A stretch of DNA of 64,000 bases from Flagellimonas sp. HMM57 (GTDB lineage Bacteria; Bacteroidota; Bacteroidia; Flavobacteriales; Flavobacteriaceae). This document shows positions 42,813 to 51,302 of this stretch, piece by piece. Below the pieces are notes generated by a model, which saw nothing but the letters and a program-made list of their open reading frames with translations, was not told the origin of the DNA and did no database searches. The DNA lies in assembly GCF_021390175.1 (NCBI RefSeq), contig NZ_CP090004.1, positions 3,587,001-3,651,000 of the forward strand, written 5' to 3'. Numbering within the stretch: the stretch's first letter is position 1; each line of letters starts with the position of its first letter. The position numbers and the translations under genes are program-made.

Positions 42813-43373
42813 TCATACTAGTCCACCATAAATATTTGGATTGGTCAAAATATTGGTAATGATATTAGTCAAAACATCTCCACTCATTTTTTTCAATCTT
42901 TCCTTTATTTTGGATGTTGTTTTTTCAGGTTCACGTTCATAGTTTTTTAGAATCTCTTTCAGCTCCTTATATTCTTTTCCTGTTATTTCGTCCTTTACTG
43001 CTTCCGCAAAAAGATTTAAAACTATTTGCTGTGTATTATTAATTGTAATATTCGTATTTCCAGAACTTTTTCCGTTTGTCTTTACAGGTTCTTCCGGCAT
43101 TAATTTAATTGCTCGTAAAATTCCCATCATTTTTTGATGGTTGTCTGGACTCAATTGTTCAGTACTTCGTTTAAAGTCTTCTAAATCACTTGGGAAATAG
43201 GTTTTAATAAAACGTTGAGATGAAGATTGCCAATTTTGATATTCTTCTTTTTCCTTTGTATTGTAAACAGAATGAAATCTAATTACTCCACTTCCAGCTG
43301 GAACATAATAAATCGAATTAGTCAGTTTTTCGCCTTGTGCAATTAGGTCATCTAATAATTTACTTTTATCCAT
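42813..43373 (-). CDS. Uncharacterised cytoplasmic protein
   Basis: 186 residues, no signal peptide or membrane helix. The N-terminal half (LLDDLIAQGEKLTNSIYYVPAGSG, YQNWQSSSQRFIKTYFPSD) and a C-terminal helical segment rich in Glu/Lys (AVKDEITGKEYKELKEILKNYERE ... TSKIKERLKKM) are separated by a Asn/Thr-rich linker. I do not recognise a family. Bacterial homologues are often adjacent to toxin or restriction genes, but none are seen here. Confidence 0.6.
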   Translation of the reverse strand: MDKSKLLDDLIAQGEKLTNSIYYVPAGSGVIRFHSVYNTKEKEEYQNWQSSSQRFIKTYFPSDLEDFKRSTEQLSPDNHQKMMGILRAIKLMPEEPVKTNGKSSGNTNITINNTQQIVLNLFAEAVKDEITGKEYKELKEILKNYEREPEKTTSKIKERLKKMSGDVLTNIITNILTNPNIYGGLV

Positions 43374-43545
43374 TAATTTTCTTAGTATTCGTGATTTTCA
43401 AATTGGTGCCAACATAAAAGATATAATTCTGTCTTATTGAATTATATTGACCGATAACGAAGTTCACGGAATTTTCTTTCAAAATCAATGATATTCTGGT
43501 TGTAGTTGTAAGGAAGTTATCAACACGTAGCTCTCTTTTACTGCA

Positions 43546-43574
43546 TTGTTATATTTCAAGAAAACGTACATTTG
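43546..43574 (+). promoter_or_regulatory. Promoter of the two small ORFs
   Basis: TTG (43546-43548) and TACATTTG (43567-43574), a perfect TAnnTTTG, are 18 bp apart and lie 29 bp before the ATG at 43604. Confidence 0.55.
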
Positions 43575-43603
43575 TATTGTCAACACATTTTATAAATCTC
43601 GCA

Positions 43604-43783
43604 ATGCGAAAATTTCAAAAACGGTTTAAACGGAAAAAACTGGGAAGGCATACGGGTGCAAGTCCCGAGACCTATCTGAGCATTGCTTGGAATGTGTTGA
43701 CGGTGACCTTCCTTTTTAATTCATTTTTTAATCCATTTACTTATGTCAACACAAAATGGTCAAAAACAATGCCCGCACTGTAA
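43604..43783 (+). CDS. Small basic ORF (59 residues) ahead of the zinc-motif gene
   Basis: Starts MRKFQKRFKRKKLGRH, strongly basic, then a hydrophobic stretch AWNVLTVTFLFNSFFNPF that could be one membrane segment. It overlaps the next start by about 40 bp and follows a good promoter, which is its main support. No family known; possibly only a leader for the downstream gene. Confidence 0.4.
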   Translation: MRKFQKRFKRKKLGRHTGASPETYLSIAWNVLTVTFLFNSFFNPFTYVNTKWSKTMPAL

Positions 43784-44033
43784 AGCAGTCATTGCACCCA
43801 GGAATGCCCAAGCTGTACCCAAAATCCCAAAACTGCTTACCTCCGCACAGTTACAACTGCTGGAATTTACCGATCAGTGCAACGCCCCAGATTTGGTAAA
43901 CGCCTTGCAACTGCTGCACGATATGGCGCTGTACCAATCGGACCACGTTATCGATGAGGACGAAAAGAATGCGCTCTTCAGTGCCAAACAACTTTGGGAA
44001 CACATTGCGGCCCTTTTAGAGGTACGAAGTTAG
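43743..44033 (+). CDS. Small protein with one CPHC motif, C-terminus formed by a minisatellite
   Basis: 96 residues. The N-terminus MSTQNGQKQCPHCKAVIAPR carries a CxxC that could be half of a zinc ribbon; the rest is helical (LLTSAQLQLLEFTDQCNAPDLVNALQLLHDM, YQSDHVIDEDEKNALFSAKQLWEHIA). The last residues EVRS and the stop are encoded by the first unit of the 14 bp repeat array that follows, so the gene end appears to have been made by the repeat. Function unknown. Confidence 0.6.
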   Translation: MSTQNGQKQCPHCKAVIAPRNAQAVPKIPKLLTSAQLQLLEFTDQCNAPDLVNALQLLHDMALYQSDHVIDEDEKNALFSAKQLWEHIAALLEVRS

Positions 44034-44230
44034 AGGTACGAGGTTAGAAGTGCGAGGTTAGAAGTGCGAGGTTGGAGGTACGAAGTTGGAAGTACGAAGT
44101 TAGAGGTACGAGGTTAGAAGTGCGAGGTTAGAAGTGCGAGGTTGGAGGTACGAAGTTGGAAGTACGAAGTTAGAGGTACGAGGTTGGGGGTAAAAGGTTA
44201 GAAGCACGAAGTTAGAGGTACGATATTAAG
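44021..44230. repeat. 14 bp minisatellite with a duplicated 70 bp higher-order unit
   Basis: Units of the type gttagaggtacgaa / gttagaagtgcgag follow each other every 14 bp. Five consecutive units form a 70 bp block at 44028-44097 that is repeated exactly at 44098-44167; the array continues degenerately to about 44230. It starts within the coding end of the CPHC-motif gene. Confidence 0.85.
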
Positions 44231-44615
44231 AGTCAGGAATCAGGAATCAGGAATCAGGAAACTGAAAACTGGTAACTGAAAACTGACAACGTAGCACTGG
44301 AAAGCACTTCGACGGGCTCAGTGTGACAATCGTAAAGGCAAGAAGTTAGAGGTACGAGGTTGGAGGTACGATATTAAGAATCAGGAATCAGGAATCAGGA
44401 ATCAGGAATCAGGAATCAGGAAACTGAAAACTGACAACTGACAACTGACAACGTAGCACTGGAAAGCACTTCGACGGGCTCAGTGTGACAAACTTTAAGA
44501 CAAGAAGTTGGAGGTTCGAGGTTAGGGGTCAGGAAACCGATAGCTGATAACTTAAAGCTTAGAACTTAAAAACACTTCGACACGCTCAAGATGACATAAA
44601 ACCAGTGCTCTTGAT
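44231..44615. repeat. Composite repeat: 7 bp microsatellites capped by interspersed hairpin arms
   Basis: The order [14 bp units][aggaatc]n[aaactg/acaactg]n and then 'acaacgtagcactggaaagc' followed by 'acttcgacgggctcagtgtg' occurs twice (about 44231-44330 and 44343-44492). A third, shorter ending is at 44573-44600 (cacttcgacacgctcaagat). Only repeats are seen between the CPHC-motif gene and the beta-propeller-like lipoprotein. Confidence 0.75.
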
Positions 44616-46127
44616 TTATTGTTTTTTGTCAGAAATAGTGAATTCACTGATGTCATACACGAATACTTCAAATGCATTTTCAACAATTAAGCGCGAACCA
44701 TCTGGGGACAAGTTCATTGGTGCGGTAATGCTTTCAATATCAATATCGAACTGATCGATGGTATTTTCTGAAACTTTATAAACTCTAGTGCTATTTATTG
44801 AACTTAAAGCCAAGATTGATCCATCAGAAGAAAATGATAACCTTAATCCAAAACGGGCATAATCATAAGTACCATCGCTGTTAATTGTCTCGCCTATCTG
44901 GACCCAATCATTATTCCTATTCTCGAACACTTTTGCATAGCCCATGGTAAAGTTTCCTGGGTTTGGTGCACTAACAGCGAATCTATCGCCATTGGCCGAA
45001 ACACTTAGGGTTGTACCCAATAAGTCACCTATTGCGTTACCTGCAATTGCATTTCCTATTTGTACCCAATCATTGTTTTGGAAGCGATAGACCTCTATTT
45101 GCCCGGTAAAATTTTTATATTTGGCCGCCCCAATAGCTAAAGTAAATCCATCATCGGATAAAGAAACAGCTTGTCCAGTATGTGTTTCGATATCTCCTAT
45201 GATATCATTGCCCATTTGTTCCCATGCCCCCTGATTGTTTTTAAATACTCTGACAAGCCCATTATCATCTCCAAATTCGCCACTTTCATAATGTTCAAAA
45301 GCTCCAATGGCAATTATAGAGCCATCAGCAGATAAATCTATACCGTTACCTCTACTACTATTGCCAAAACCGTCAATTTCATTTCCAGTCATAAGGTCAT
45401 TACCAACTTGTACCCATTGGTCATTTTTGCTCTTATATATTCTTACTACACCTATGCTCATTAAATCAGGATTGGGACTATTAAAGAATTTGTTGGATGA
45501 ACCAACGGCTAAAAAATTACCATCTTTTGATATGCTCAATGAGCTATTGTCTATGCCCATATCAACATAATAGATATCATTGTTTGCATCTGTGGTCCAA
45601 ACAGAATTTTCAAAACGATATGTCTTTACATTTACAGCACCATTTACTTCTTCTAGAATAGCTATTGTATTTCCGTCATAAGATGTTTCAACATGCCAAG
45701 CATTAACAGGAATTTTATCGCCAAGTTGGCTGAAAACAGGATTTTTTACAGGCAATATGTTTACAGTGATGCTATCTGAATCCTGCATTTGGTCTGAGTC
45801 AATGACTGTAATGGTAATTGTATGGACTCCTTCCACCAAATTACTTGTTGTTAAACTAAAAGCGTTGTTGCTAATACTAATCTCAGGGGTTATATTTTCT
45901 TGAATAGTACTTGATATTCGTATTTCCAGTTCAGATCCAACATCTTCTGTATCATTTAAATTTCCTTGAAAAACAATTTCATCACCACTATTGAACGTAA
46001 TGTCATTTTCAGGTGAAGTGATATTTACTGTTGGAGGTTGAAGTTCAAGTTCTTCTTGCGATTCGTTGTCTTTTCCACATGCAGCGAGCATTATAAGGAT
46101 AAAAAGGAGTATAATTTTATTTTTCAT
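44616..46127 (-). CDS. Lipoprotein with Ig-like domain and FG-GAP/propeller repeats
   Basis: 503 residues. Lipobox LAACG near residue 17. An Ig/cadherin-like domain (about 30-125, PPTVNITSPENDITFNSGDEIVFQGN ... HTITITVIDSDQMQ) precedes a ~350-residue beta-propeller-like region. It has repeats of the form 'S-x-DG-x-x-A-I-G-A' and 'N-N-DW-V-Q-I-G' (DLSADGSIIAIGAFEH, SLSDDGFTLAIGAAKY, SVSANGDRFAVSAPN). These are typical of surface lipoproteins that bind glycans or proteins. The start at 46125-46127 keeps the signal peptide and drops 18 non-typical residues. Probably exported to the cell surface by the type IX or lipoprotein route; function unknown. Confidence 0.82.
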   Translation of the reverse strand: MKNKIILLFILIMLAACGKDNESQEELELQPPTVNITSPENDITFNSGDEIVFQGNLNDTEDVGSELEIRISSTIQENITPEISISNNAFSLTTSNLVEGVHTITITVIDSDQMQDSDSITVNILPVKNPVFSQLGDKIPVNAWHVETSYDGNTIAILEEVNGAVNVKTYRFENSVWTTDANNDIYYVDMGIDNSSLSISKDGNFLAVGSSNKFFNSPNPDLMSIGVVRIYKSKNDQWVQVGNDLMTGNEIDGFGNSSRGNGIDLSADGSIIAIGAFEHYESGEFGDDNGLVRVFKNNQGAWEQMGNDIIGDIETHTGQAVSLSDDGFTLAIGAAKYKNFTGQIEVYRFQNNDWVQIGNAIAGNAIGDLLGTTLSVSANGDRFAVSAPNPGNFTMGYAKVFENRNNDWVQIGETINSDGTYDYARFGLRLSFSSDGSILALSSINSTRVYKVSENTIDQFDIDIESITAPMNLSPDGSRLIVENAFEVFVYDISEFTISDKKQ

Positions 46128-46349
46128 ATTTTTTAGAATAACCCGAAGGATATGTATATGTTTTAATGAGTTCATATCCAATGATGCCTAAGTTCGCTGA
46201 GTTTTTCTTCTAAAAAAATGATATTTTACTTTGATTGGTAAAAAGTTATTAACTAAAATATATCCTATCTGTAAGTAACATGTGCTGTCGTTAAAGGCAC
46301 TTAACCAAATAGAGGGTTACGAAGAACTACTACATATACAATGAGGCTA

Positions 46350-46760
46350 TTATTCCATAACCTCACTAATCTGCACTATAGGTTGAATGTTGGTATAGTT
46401 TGGAATATCCCCAACAATTTTTTTCGCGTTTGGAGGAAAAGCGTTTCTATAGTCGGAAAGTTTGTTAAAATATAAATACCCAATGGCCAAATAGGGAATA
46501 GGGTCATCGGCCAGCCTGCCCGATATCCCTTTGTCAATCGTGTAGCATTGTAAAGTATCACCCAATAGATTGGCCAACATGGGCATGTGTTTGTTGGCAT
46601 AATAATCCATATCAAATGTTTTTCCTTCGCTGTTAGGATATAGGATAGTTACTTTGACCATGCCTTTTTTCGATATAATCGCAGCTTTTGATGGCGCTTG
46701 TTCACAGCTTAACAAGAGCACAATAAGGCCAAGGGCCAAAAGTATATTTTTAGTTTTCAT
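46350..46760 (-). CDS. EthD-domain lipoprotein
   Basis: 136 residues. Lipobox LLSCE near residue 20; then KVTILYPNSEGKTFDMDYYANKHMPMLANLL, the EthD (ferredoxin-like ABC) core with its conserved His and 'YLYFNKLSDYRNAF' segment. Such proteins bind small hydrophobic ligands or act in dimers; the partner is unknown. Upstream (about 65 bp) there is one attgacggg element, similar to the LytTR-like half-sites at the left end of the window, but without a second copy. Confidence 0.82.
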   Translation of the reverse strand: MKTKNILLALGLIVLLLSCEQAPSKAAIISKKGMVKVTILYPNSEGKTFDMDYYANKHMPMLANLLGDTLQCYTIDKGISGRLADDPIPYLAIGYLYFNKLSDYRNAFPPNAKKIVGDIPNYTNIQPIVQISEVME

Positions 46761-47070
46761 GTTGTTGGTGTTAAGAGATTTGAAGAAAGGTACAATTTTT
46801 ATAACGCAAAGTGGTAGTGTTGTTATTGACGGGTATGTATGTAAACTTTTTTATGTCATCCTGAGCCTGTCGAAGGATATGTGTTGCACCGGAGCACTTC
46901 GACAAGCTCAGTGTGACAATCGTAAAGACAGGAGGTTGGAGATAAGTATGAGGTACGAGGTTAGGGGTACGATGTTACGGAACAGTAAACTGATAACCAA
47001 CGACTGAAAGCTTAGAACTGAATACTTTTCAATAGGCTCAGCGTGACAATCATCAAAAATTGATACATTT
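46761..47070. repeat. Intergenic stretch with composite interspersed repeats
   Basis: About 46854-46920 holds an inverted pair CCTGAGCCTGTCGAAGGATA / GCACTTCGACAAGCTCAGTG. From 46921 the sequence (acaggaggttggagataag, gaggtacgaggttaggggt) repeats parts of the 44 kb composite, ending with 'aataggctcagcgtgacaat' at about 47030-47050. No gene is seen. Confidence 0.65.
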
Positions 47071-47248
47071 AACTATCCAACTATCCAACTATCCAACTAT
47101 CCAACTATCCAACTATCCAACTATCCAACTATCCAACTATCCAACTATCCAACTATCCAACTATCCAACTATCCAACTATCCAACTATCCAACTATCCAA
47201 CTATCCAACTATCCAACTATCCAACTATCCAACTATCCAACTATCCAA
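47071..47248. repeat. Octanucleotide tandem repeat, about 22 copies of CAACTATC
   Basis: The unit CAACTATC (equivalently AACTATCC) repeats without interruption from 47071 to 47248. Its end lies 7 bp before the stop codon of mutS2. Copy number of such an array is expected to vary between isolates. Confidence 0.95.
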
Positions 47249-47254
47249 GAGACG

Positions 47255-49429
47255 CTATTTCTTCGCCGCTTCCACCAGTTCCAGCTGAGCTACGCTTACA
47301 TTGGTGGTGAAGATGCCGTAGTTGACAATTGCCTTGTTCTTTTCCAGGGCGTCGATACTGCCTACGGCCTTTCCATCGAACATACGAACGCGGTCGCCCA
47401 CTTTAAAAACAGGTCTTGGTTTGCTGTTTTCTTTTTGGATGGCCTTTTTCTGCTCTATTTTCTTCTCTTCCCGCACCTTCACTATCTTTTTTTCCAGTTC
47501 CTGTGCTACCTGCTTTTTTTGATTTTGTTTTGCTTTGGCCTGTTTGGCGGAAGTTTTTTTGCGCTTGCTGTTCTCGGTTTCCACAATCCGTAACAACTCG
47601 GAAATCAAAGGCCTTTTTTTGTTGTCCACGAAATACTTTTCCGCAATTGTATTTATCTTATCGCCCAATTGGATCATACGCTGGTTGTGGTCGTACAGTT
47701 CTTGGTAGTTTTCCAGCTTGCTCTTTATCTTGGTATTCAGTTTTTCCAGTTTGGCGGCTTCTTCCCGTACCTTGGTCTCTTCGTCCTGCAATCGCGAGCC
47801 TGTCTGTGCCATTTTGGAACGTTCTTTTTGCAATTTTGCAATGGTCGCATCAAACCGGACCTTGCCACGCTCAATCTTTTTCTTCGCCTTGTTGATAAGC
47901 GAGTAGGGGATGCCGTTTTTCTGAGCCACTTCAAATGTAAAGGAACTTCCCGCTTCGCCCAAGATCAATTGAAAAGTTGGTTCCAGAGTTTTGGAATTGA
48001 ACAGCATATTGGCGTTTGTGGCATGCGGCAGCTCGTTGGCCAGTGCTTTTAGGTTGGCGTAGTGCGTGGTGATGACACCATAGGCTTCACGCTCATAGAA
48101 TACCTCTAAAAATGCTTCTGCCAGCGCACCACCAAGTTCGGGGTCACTTCCCGTACCAAACTCATCGATTAAGAACAGGGTTTTATCATTGCACCGTTTT
48201 AAAAAGGCATTCATATTCTTTAAACGGTAGCTGTAGGTGCTTAAATGGTTTTCTATGGATTGATTGTCGCCGATATCCGTCAATATTTTTTCGAACAAGC
48301 AGACCGAACTTCTTTCATGAACAGGAATTAGAAGCCCAGATTGAAGCATTACTTGAAGTAGTCCAATGGTCTTTAGGGTAATACTCTTTCCACCTGCATT
48401 GGGTCCCGAAATGACAATAATCCTGTTCTCAGGATGCAACTGAATGGTCTGCGGCCAGGTTTTTTCTTTCTTTAATTTATTGCTCAGAAAGAGCAAGGGA
48501 TGGAGCGCATCCCGAAGGAACAATGTCTTATCGTCATTGATTTCTGGCAGAATGGCGTTCATGTCAAATGCATACTTGGCCTTAGCAGCGGTAATATCGA
48601 CATGGATTAAATACTCCTGATAGTTCTTTAAGATGTAATCAAAGGGTCTAATAAAATCCGTCAACTGGTTGAGAATGCGCTGGACCTCTTCCTTTTCCTC
48701 AAACTCAAGATTACTAAGCTCCCTGGTATACGTAAGTGTGGTTTCGGGTACGATATAAACGATACTGCCCGTTTTTGAAGTGCCCATGACCGTTCCCTTC
48801 ACTTTTCGGCGGTACATCGCTTTTACTGCGAGCACACGTCTGTTTTCCACTACGGATTCTCTAATCTCATCCAAAAATTCAGAGGATTGGTAGCGGGTCA
48901 AAGCAGCACCAAAGCTTTGGTTGATTTTCCCGCGAACCTCGTTCATTCTCATGCGGATTTGCCGTAGTTCTGGGGAAGCAGAATCTTTGATTTCCCCAAA
49001 CTTATCTATGATTTCGTCAATACCATCAGAAATACCGGTATTAACTTCCAGCTGGTCGGACTTTTTAAAAAGTAATGGGTAGTATTCCTTAAACTTCTTA
49101 AAAAACTTTTGATGTATCGCCGTAGTCTTACAGATAGCTCCAATTCTGCGAAAGCCAGAAATCTCCAAGGTGGTATTCTCTATTTTGAGTAATCTGAGTT
49201 CACCATCTATACTGTCAAAACCATGATTGGGAATCCGATTGTCATTGGAAAACGAGGCCAGATACTCAGAGGTCTGTCCTAAAATTTCCAAAAGGAGTTC
49301 TTTTTCAATTATAGGATGTATTCCCAAGGCATGTTCTTTTCCCAATTCCGTGTTGCAACGTGCGGACAGTTGTTCCAATACGGTTGGAAATTCTAAATCT
49401 TGAAGCGTTTTTAGATGTATTTTCTGCAT
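47255..49429 (-). CDS. mutS2: MutS2-like protein without Smr domain
   Basis: 724 residues. Walker A GPNAGGKS at 342-349, then the ATPase signatures LIDEFGTGSDPELGGALAEAF and VITTHYANLKAL, the long coiled clamp (about 500-640), a KOW-like region (FKVGDRVRMFDGKAVGSI) and the C-terminal end EAAKK. There is no Smr endonuclease domain, which is usual for Flavobacteriaceae homologues (recalled) and not necessarily a truncation here. MutS2 limits recombination and acts on stalled or collided ribosomes in other bacteria. An octanucleotide repeat abuts its 3' end. Confidence 0.85.
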   Translation of the reverse strand: MQKIHLKTLQDLEFPTVLEQLSARCNTELGKEHALGIHPIIEKELLLEILGQTSEYLASFSNDNRIPNHGFDSIDGELRLLKIENTTLEISGFRRIGAICKTTAIHQKFFKKFKEYYPLLFKKSDQLEVNTGISDGIDEIIDKFGEIKDSASPELRQIRMRMNEVRGKINQSFGAALTRYQSSEFLDEIRESVVENRRVLAVKAMYRRKVKGTVMGTSKTGSIVYIVPETTLTYTRELSNLEFEEKEEVQRILNQLTDFIRPFDYILKNYQEYLIHVDITAAKAKYAFDMNAILPEINDDKTLFLRDALHPLLFLSNKLKKEKTWPQTIQLHPENRIIVISGPNAGGKSITLKTIGLLQVMLQSGLLIPVHERSSVCLFEKILTDIGDNQSIENHLSTYSYRLKNMNAFLKRCNDKTLFLIDEFGTGSDPELGGALAEAFLEVFYEREAYGVITTHYANLKALANELPHATNANMLFNSKTLEPTFQLILGEAGSSFTFEVAQKNGIPYSLINKAKKKIERGKVRFDATIAKLQKERSKMAQTGSRLQDEETKVREEAAKLEKLNTKIKSKLENYQELYDHNQRMIQLGDKINTIAEKYFVDNKKRPLISELLRIVETENSKRKKTSAKQAKAKQNQKKQVAQELEKKIVKVREEKKIEQKKAIQKENSKPRPVFKVGDRVRMFDGKAVGSIDALEKNKAIVNYGIFTTNVSVAQLELVEAAKK

Positions 49430-49482
49430 TTTCCTATTCTAGCAGGGCAAAGATAACGGAATGGGGTTTTTAGCGAATCAAT

Positions 49483-50085
49483 TTAGGTGTAAACCCTAAT
49501 AATTTCTCCATTTTTTTTGCCAAGTACACTTCTCACATAGGCGTTGACCGCTTTTTCCATAGAAATTGGGGTATGGCCCATAAAGTAATCCTTGTATTTT
49601 TCATAAGCATCAATGACCAGTTCCAACGAGACCACATTGAGCCTATGTCCTTGTTCTAATTCCAAGGCTGCTGCCTGGGCAAAGCTGTGTATTCCGCCAT
49701 TTACCATTGCCGCACTCGCTGTTTTTACCACCGGGTCGTCTGCCAACACACCAGTGGATAAGGTTATGGACCCGCCAGAATTTAGAAAGTGTTGTCCAAT
49801 ACGTATGAGGTTGACCTGGCCCATAAGTTTACTTTTTATGCCGATGTAGTAATCGTCTTCGGTCAAATCGTTAAAGGGTGCCCATTTGGCCTCGCCCGCA
49901 ATACAAATGATGGCATCTACCATACCTATGGCATCGAACATCTTTTTGATGGATTCAGGGTTTGCAATATCCACGGTTACCGATCCCGATGTTCTTCCCG
50001 CGACCAATACTTCATTGTTTCTTGAAAAGTGGTCGGTGACTTTGTTCCCAATAGTTCCTTTTCCCCCTATAATTACAATTTTCAT
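49483..50085 (-). CDS. Short-chain dehydrogenase-like protein
   Basis: 200 residues. NAD(P)-binding N-terminus MKIVIIGGKGTIGNKVTDHF with GxxGxxG-type loop; IICIAGEAKWAPF (the NNAG-like position) and a Ser/Tyr-containing central part. The usual YxxxK is replaced by a more degenerate 'AAMVNGGIHSFAQAAALELE', so catalysis is uncertain. The ATG at 50083-50085 is used. Diverges from ung with about 60 bp between starts. Confidence 0.83.
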   Translation of the reverse strand: MKIVIIGGKGTIGNKVTDHFSRNNEVLVAGRTSGSVTVDIANPESIKKMFDAIGMVDAIICIAGEAKWAPFNDLTEDDYYIGIKSKLMGQVNLIRIGQHFLNSGGSITLSTGVLADDPVVKTASAAMVNGGIHSFAQAAALELEQGHRLNVVSLELVIDAYEKYKDYFMGHTPISMEKAVNAYVRSVLGKKNGEIIRVYT

Positions 50086-50146
50086 GGCTACGGCTTTTAA
50101 AGTATTTTCGTAAACGAAAGATACCATTTTAGTCCAGATATAAATA

Positions 50147-50812
50147 ATGAACGTTGCAATAGACCCAAGCTGGAAAGCCCACTTACAACCAGAATTTGAA
50201 AAGCCTTATTTTCAACAGTTAGCGAATTTTGTGAAGCAAGATTATAAGCAGTATACCTGCTACCCAAAAGGAAAGGACATTTTTGCGGCATTTGACCATT
50301 GCCCTTTTCAAGAGGTAAAGGTGGTCATTATTGGTCAAGATCCGTACCATGGGCCCAATCAGGCCAATGGGCTCTGCTTTTCTGTAAAAGATGGTATTCC
50401 GCATCCACCATCGTTAGTGAACATTTTTAAGGAAATCAAGGTCGATGTGGAAAAGCCCTATCCTAAAAGCGGTAATTTGGAACGATGGGCATCGCAAGGG
50501 GTATTGCTTCTAAATGCGACGTTAACAGTGAGAGCGCATCAGGCTGGGAGCCATCAAAATAAAGGCTGGGAGCAGTTTACGGATTCGGTCATCCATACCA
50601 TATCCAAAGAACTTGAAGGTGTGGTTTTCTTGTTATGGGGCGGATTTGCCAAAAAGAAGGCTTCACTCATTGATAAAACAAAACATCATATCTTAACTTC
50701 TGGACATCCATCACCTTTGAGTGCTAATCGTGGACTTTGGTTCGGCAACCAACATTTCAGTAAGACAAATGCAATTTTATCGCAAAAAGGGAGACAGTTG
50801 ATAAGTTGGTAA
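50147..50812 (+). CDS. ung: Uracil-DNA glycosylase
   Basis: 221 residues of family 1. The catalytic water-activating Asp65 is in GQDPYHGPNQANGLCFSV; the uracil-binding motif LLLNATLTVRAHQAGSH and the His motif HPSPLSANRGL near residue 185 are intact. It removes uracil from DNA in base excision repair. Starts with ATG, diverging from the SDR gene. Confidence 0.97.
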   Translation: MNVAIDPSWKAHLQPEFEKPYFQQLANFVKQDYKQYTCYPKGKDIFAAFDHCPFQEVKVVIIGQDPYHGPNQANGLCFSVKDGIPHPPSLVNIFKEIKVDVEKPYPKSGNLERWASQGVLLLNATLTVRAHQAGSHQNKGWEQFTDSVIHTISKELEGVVFLLWGGFAKKKASLIDKTKHHILTSGHPSPLSANRGLWFGNQHFSKTNAILSQKGRQLISW

Positions 50813-50896
50813 AATATTTTTTGGAAGGATTTTCCTAAAATTTAAGATTATTTCGTACGTTTAGTAAAACTAATCATTAAGAAAATTCTGAATAAA

Positions 50897-51301
50897 TTGC
50901 GAAAACTGAAATCGATCTTACTTGTAGACGATGATGAAACCACTAATTTTTTAAATAAGTTTTTTATTAGGCAACTCGATAACGACTTGACTGTCAATAC
51001 AGTTACAAATGGCGAAGAGGCCATTGAGTTTCTAGAAGCTGTTCCATATAAGAAACACATGCCATGTCTACTTATACTTGACACGAATATGCCCATCATG
51101 AACGGTTGGGAGTTTTTAGACGTATATGAAAAGAAATTTGATAAAGATTTTAAGAAAAATGTGATTATAGTCATGCTTACTGCCCTGGATACCGAAGCGG
51201 TAACAGCCATGGCCATGTCCAATCCAAACGTTACGGATACTGCTCAAAAACCTCTTTCGGATCTAAAATTTAGAGTGCTCATCAATAAATATTTTTCGTA
51301 G
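50897..51301 (+). CDS. Single-domain response regulator (receiver)
   Basis: 134 residues consisting only of a CheY-like receiver: acidic cluster VDDDE at 10-14, phosphorylation site Asp62 in LILDTNMPIMNGWEF, Thr95 and the conserved Lys118 in AQKPLS. No output domain. In Flavobacteriaceae such proteins (PpoR/Rcp-like) may act in phosphorelays; no histidine kinase is nearby. Start TTG at 50897; no ATG precedes the first strand. Confidence 0.88.
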   Translation: MRKLKSILLVDDDETTNFLNKFFIRQLDNDLTVNTVTNGEEAIEFLEAVPYKKHMPCLLILDTNMPIMNGWEFLDVYEKKFDKDFKKNVIIVMLTALDTEAVTAMAMSNPNVTDTAQKPLSDLKFRVLINKYFS

Positions 51302-51302
51302 G

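Noticed and set aside
43620-43690. 'gggtgcaagtccc' hairpin resembling part of a group II intron or cobalamin riboswitch
   Set aside because: Only a short stem is present; no domain V/VI, no intron-encoded protein and no conserved riboswitch core around it.
44021-44615. Repeats considered as a CRISPR array
   Set aside because: Units are 14 and 7 bp, contiguous, without unique spacers, and no cas genes are nearby.
46825-46835. Single attgacggg element upstream of the EthD lipoprotein as another LytTR-like site
   Set aside because: There is no second copy 21 bp away and the box spacing differs (about 32 nt), so it may be chance.
47255-47300. Truncation of MutS2 by the octamer array
   Set aside because: The protein ends after a full KOW-like region, and homologues in this family of bacteria are recalled to lack Smr as well; no frameshifted Smr remnant is seen downstream.
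47060-47593. Plus-strand open frame with NYPTIQLS repeats over the octamer array
   Set aside because: An 8 bp repeat stays open in frame by arithmetic; the rest runs antisense through mutS2.
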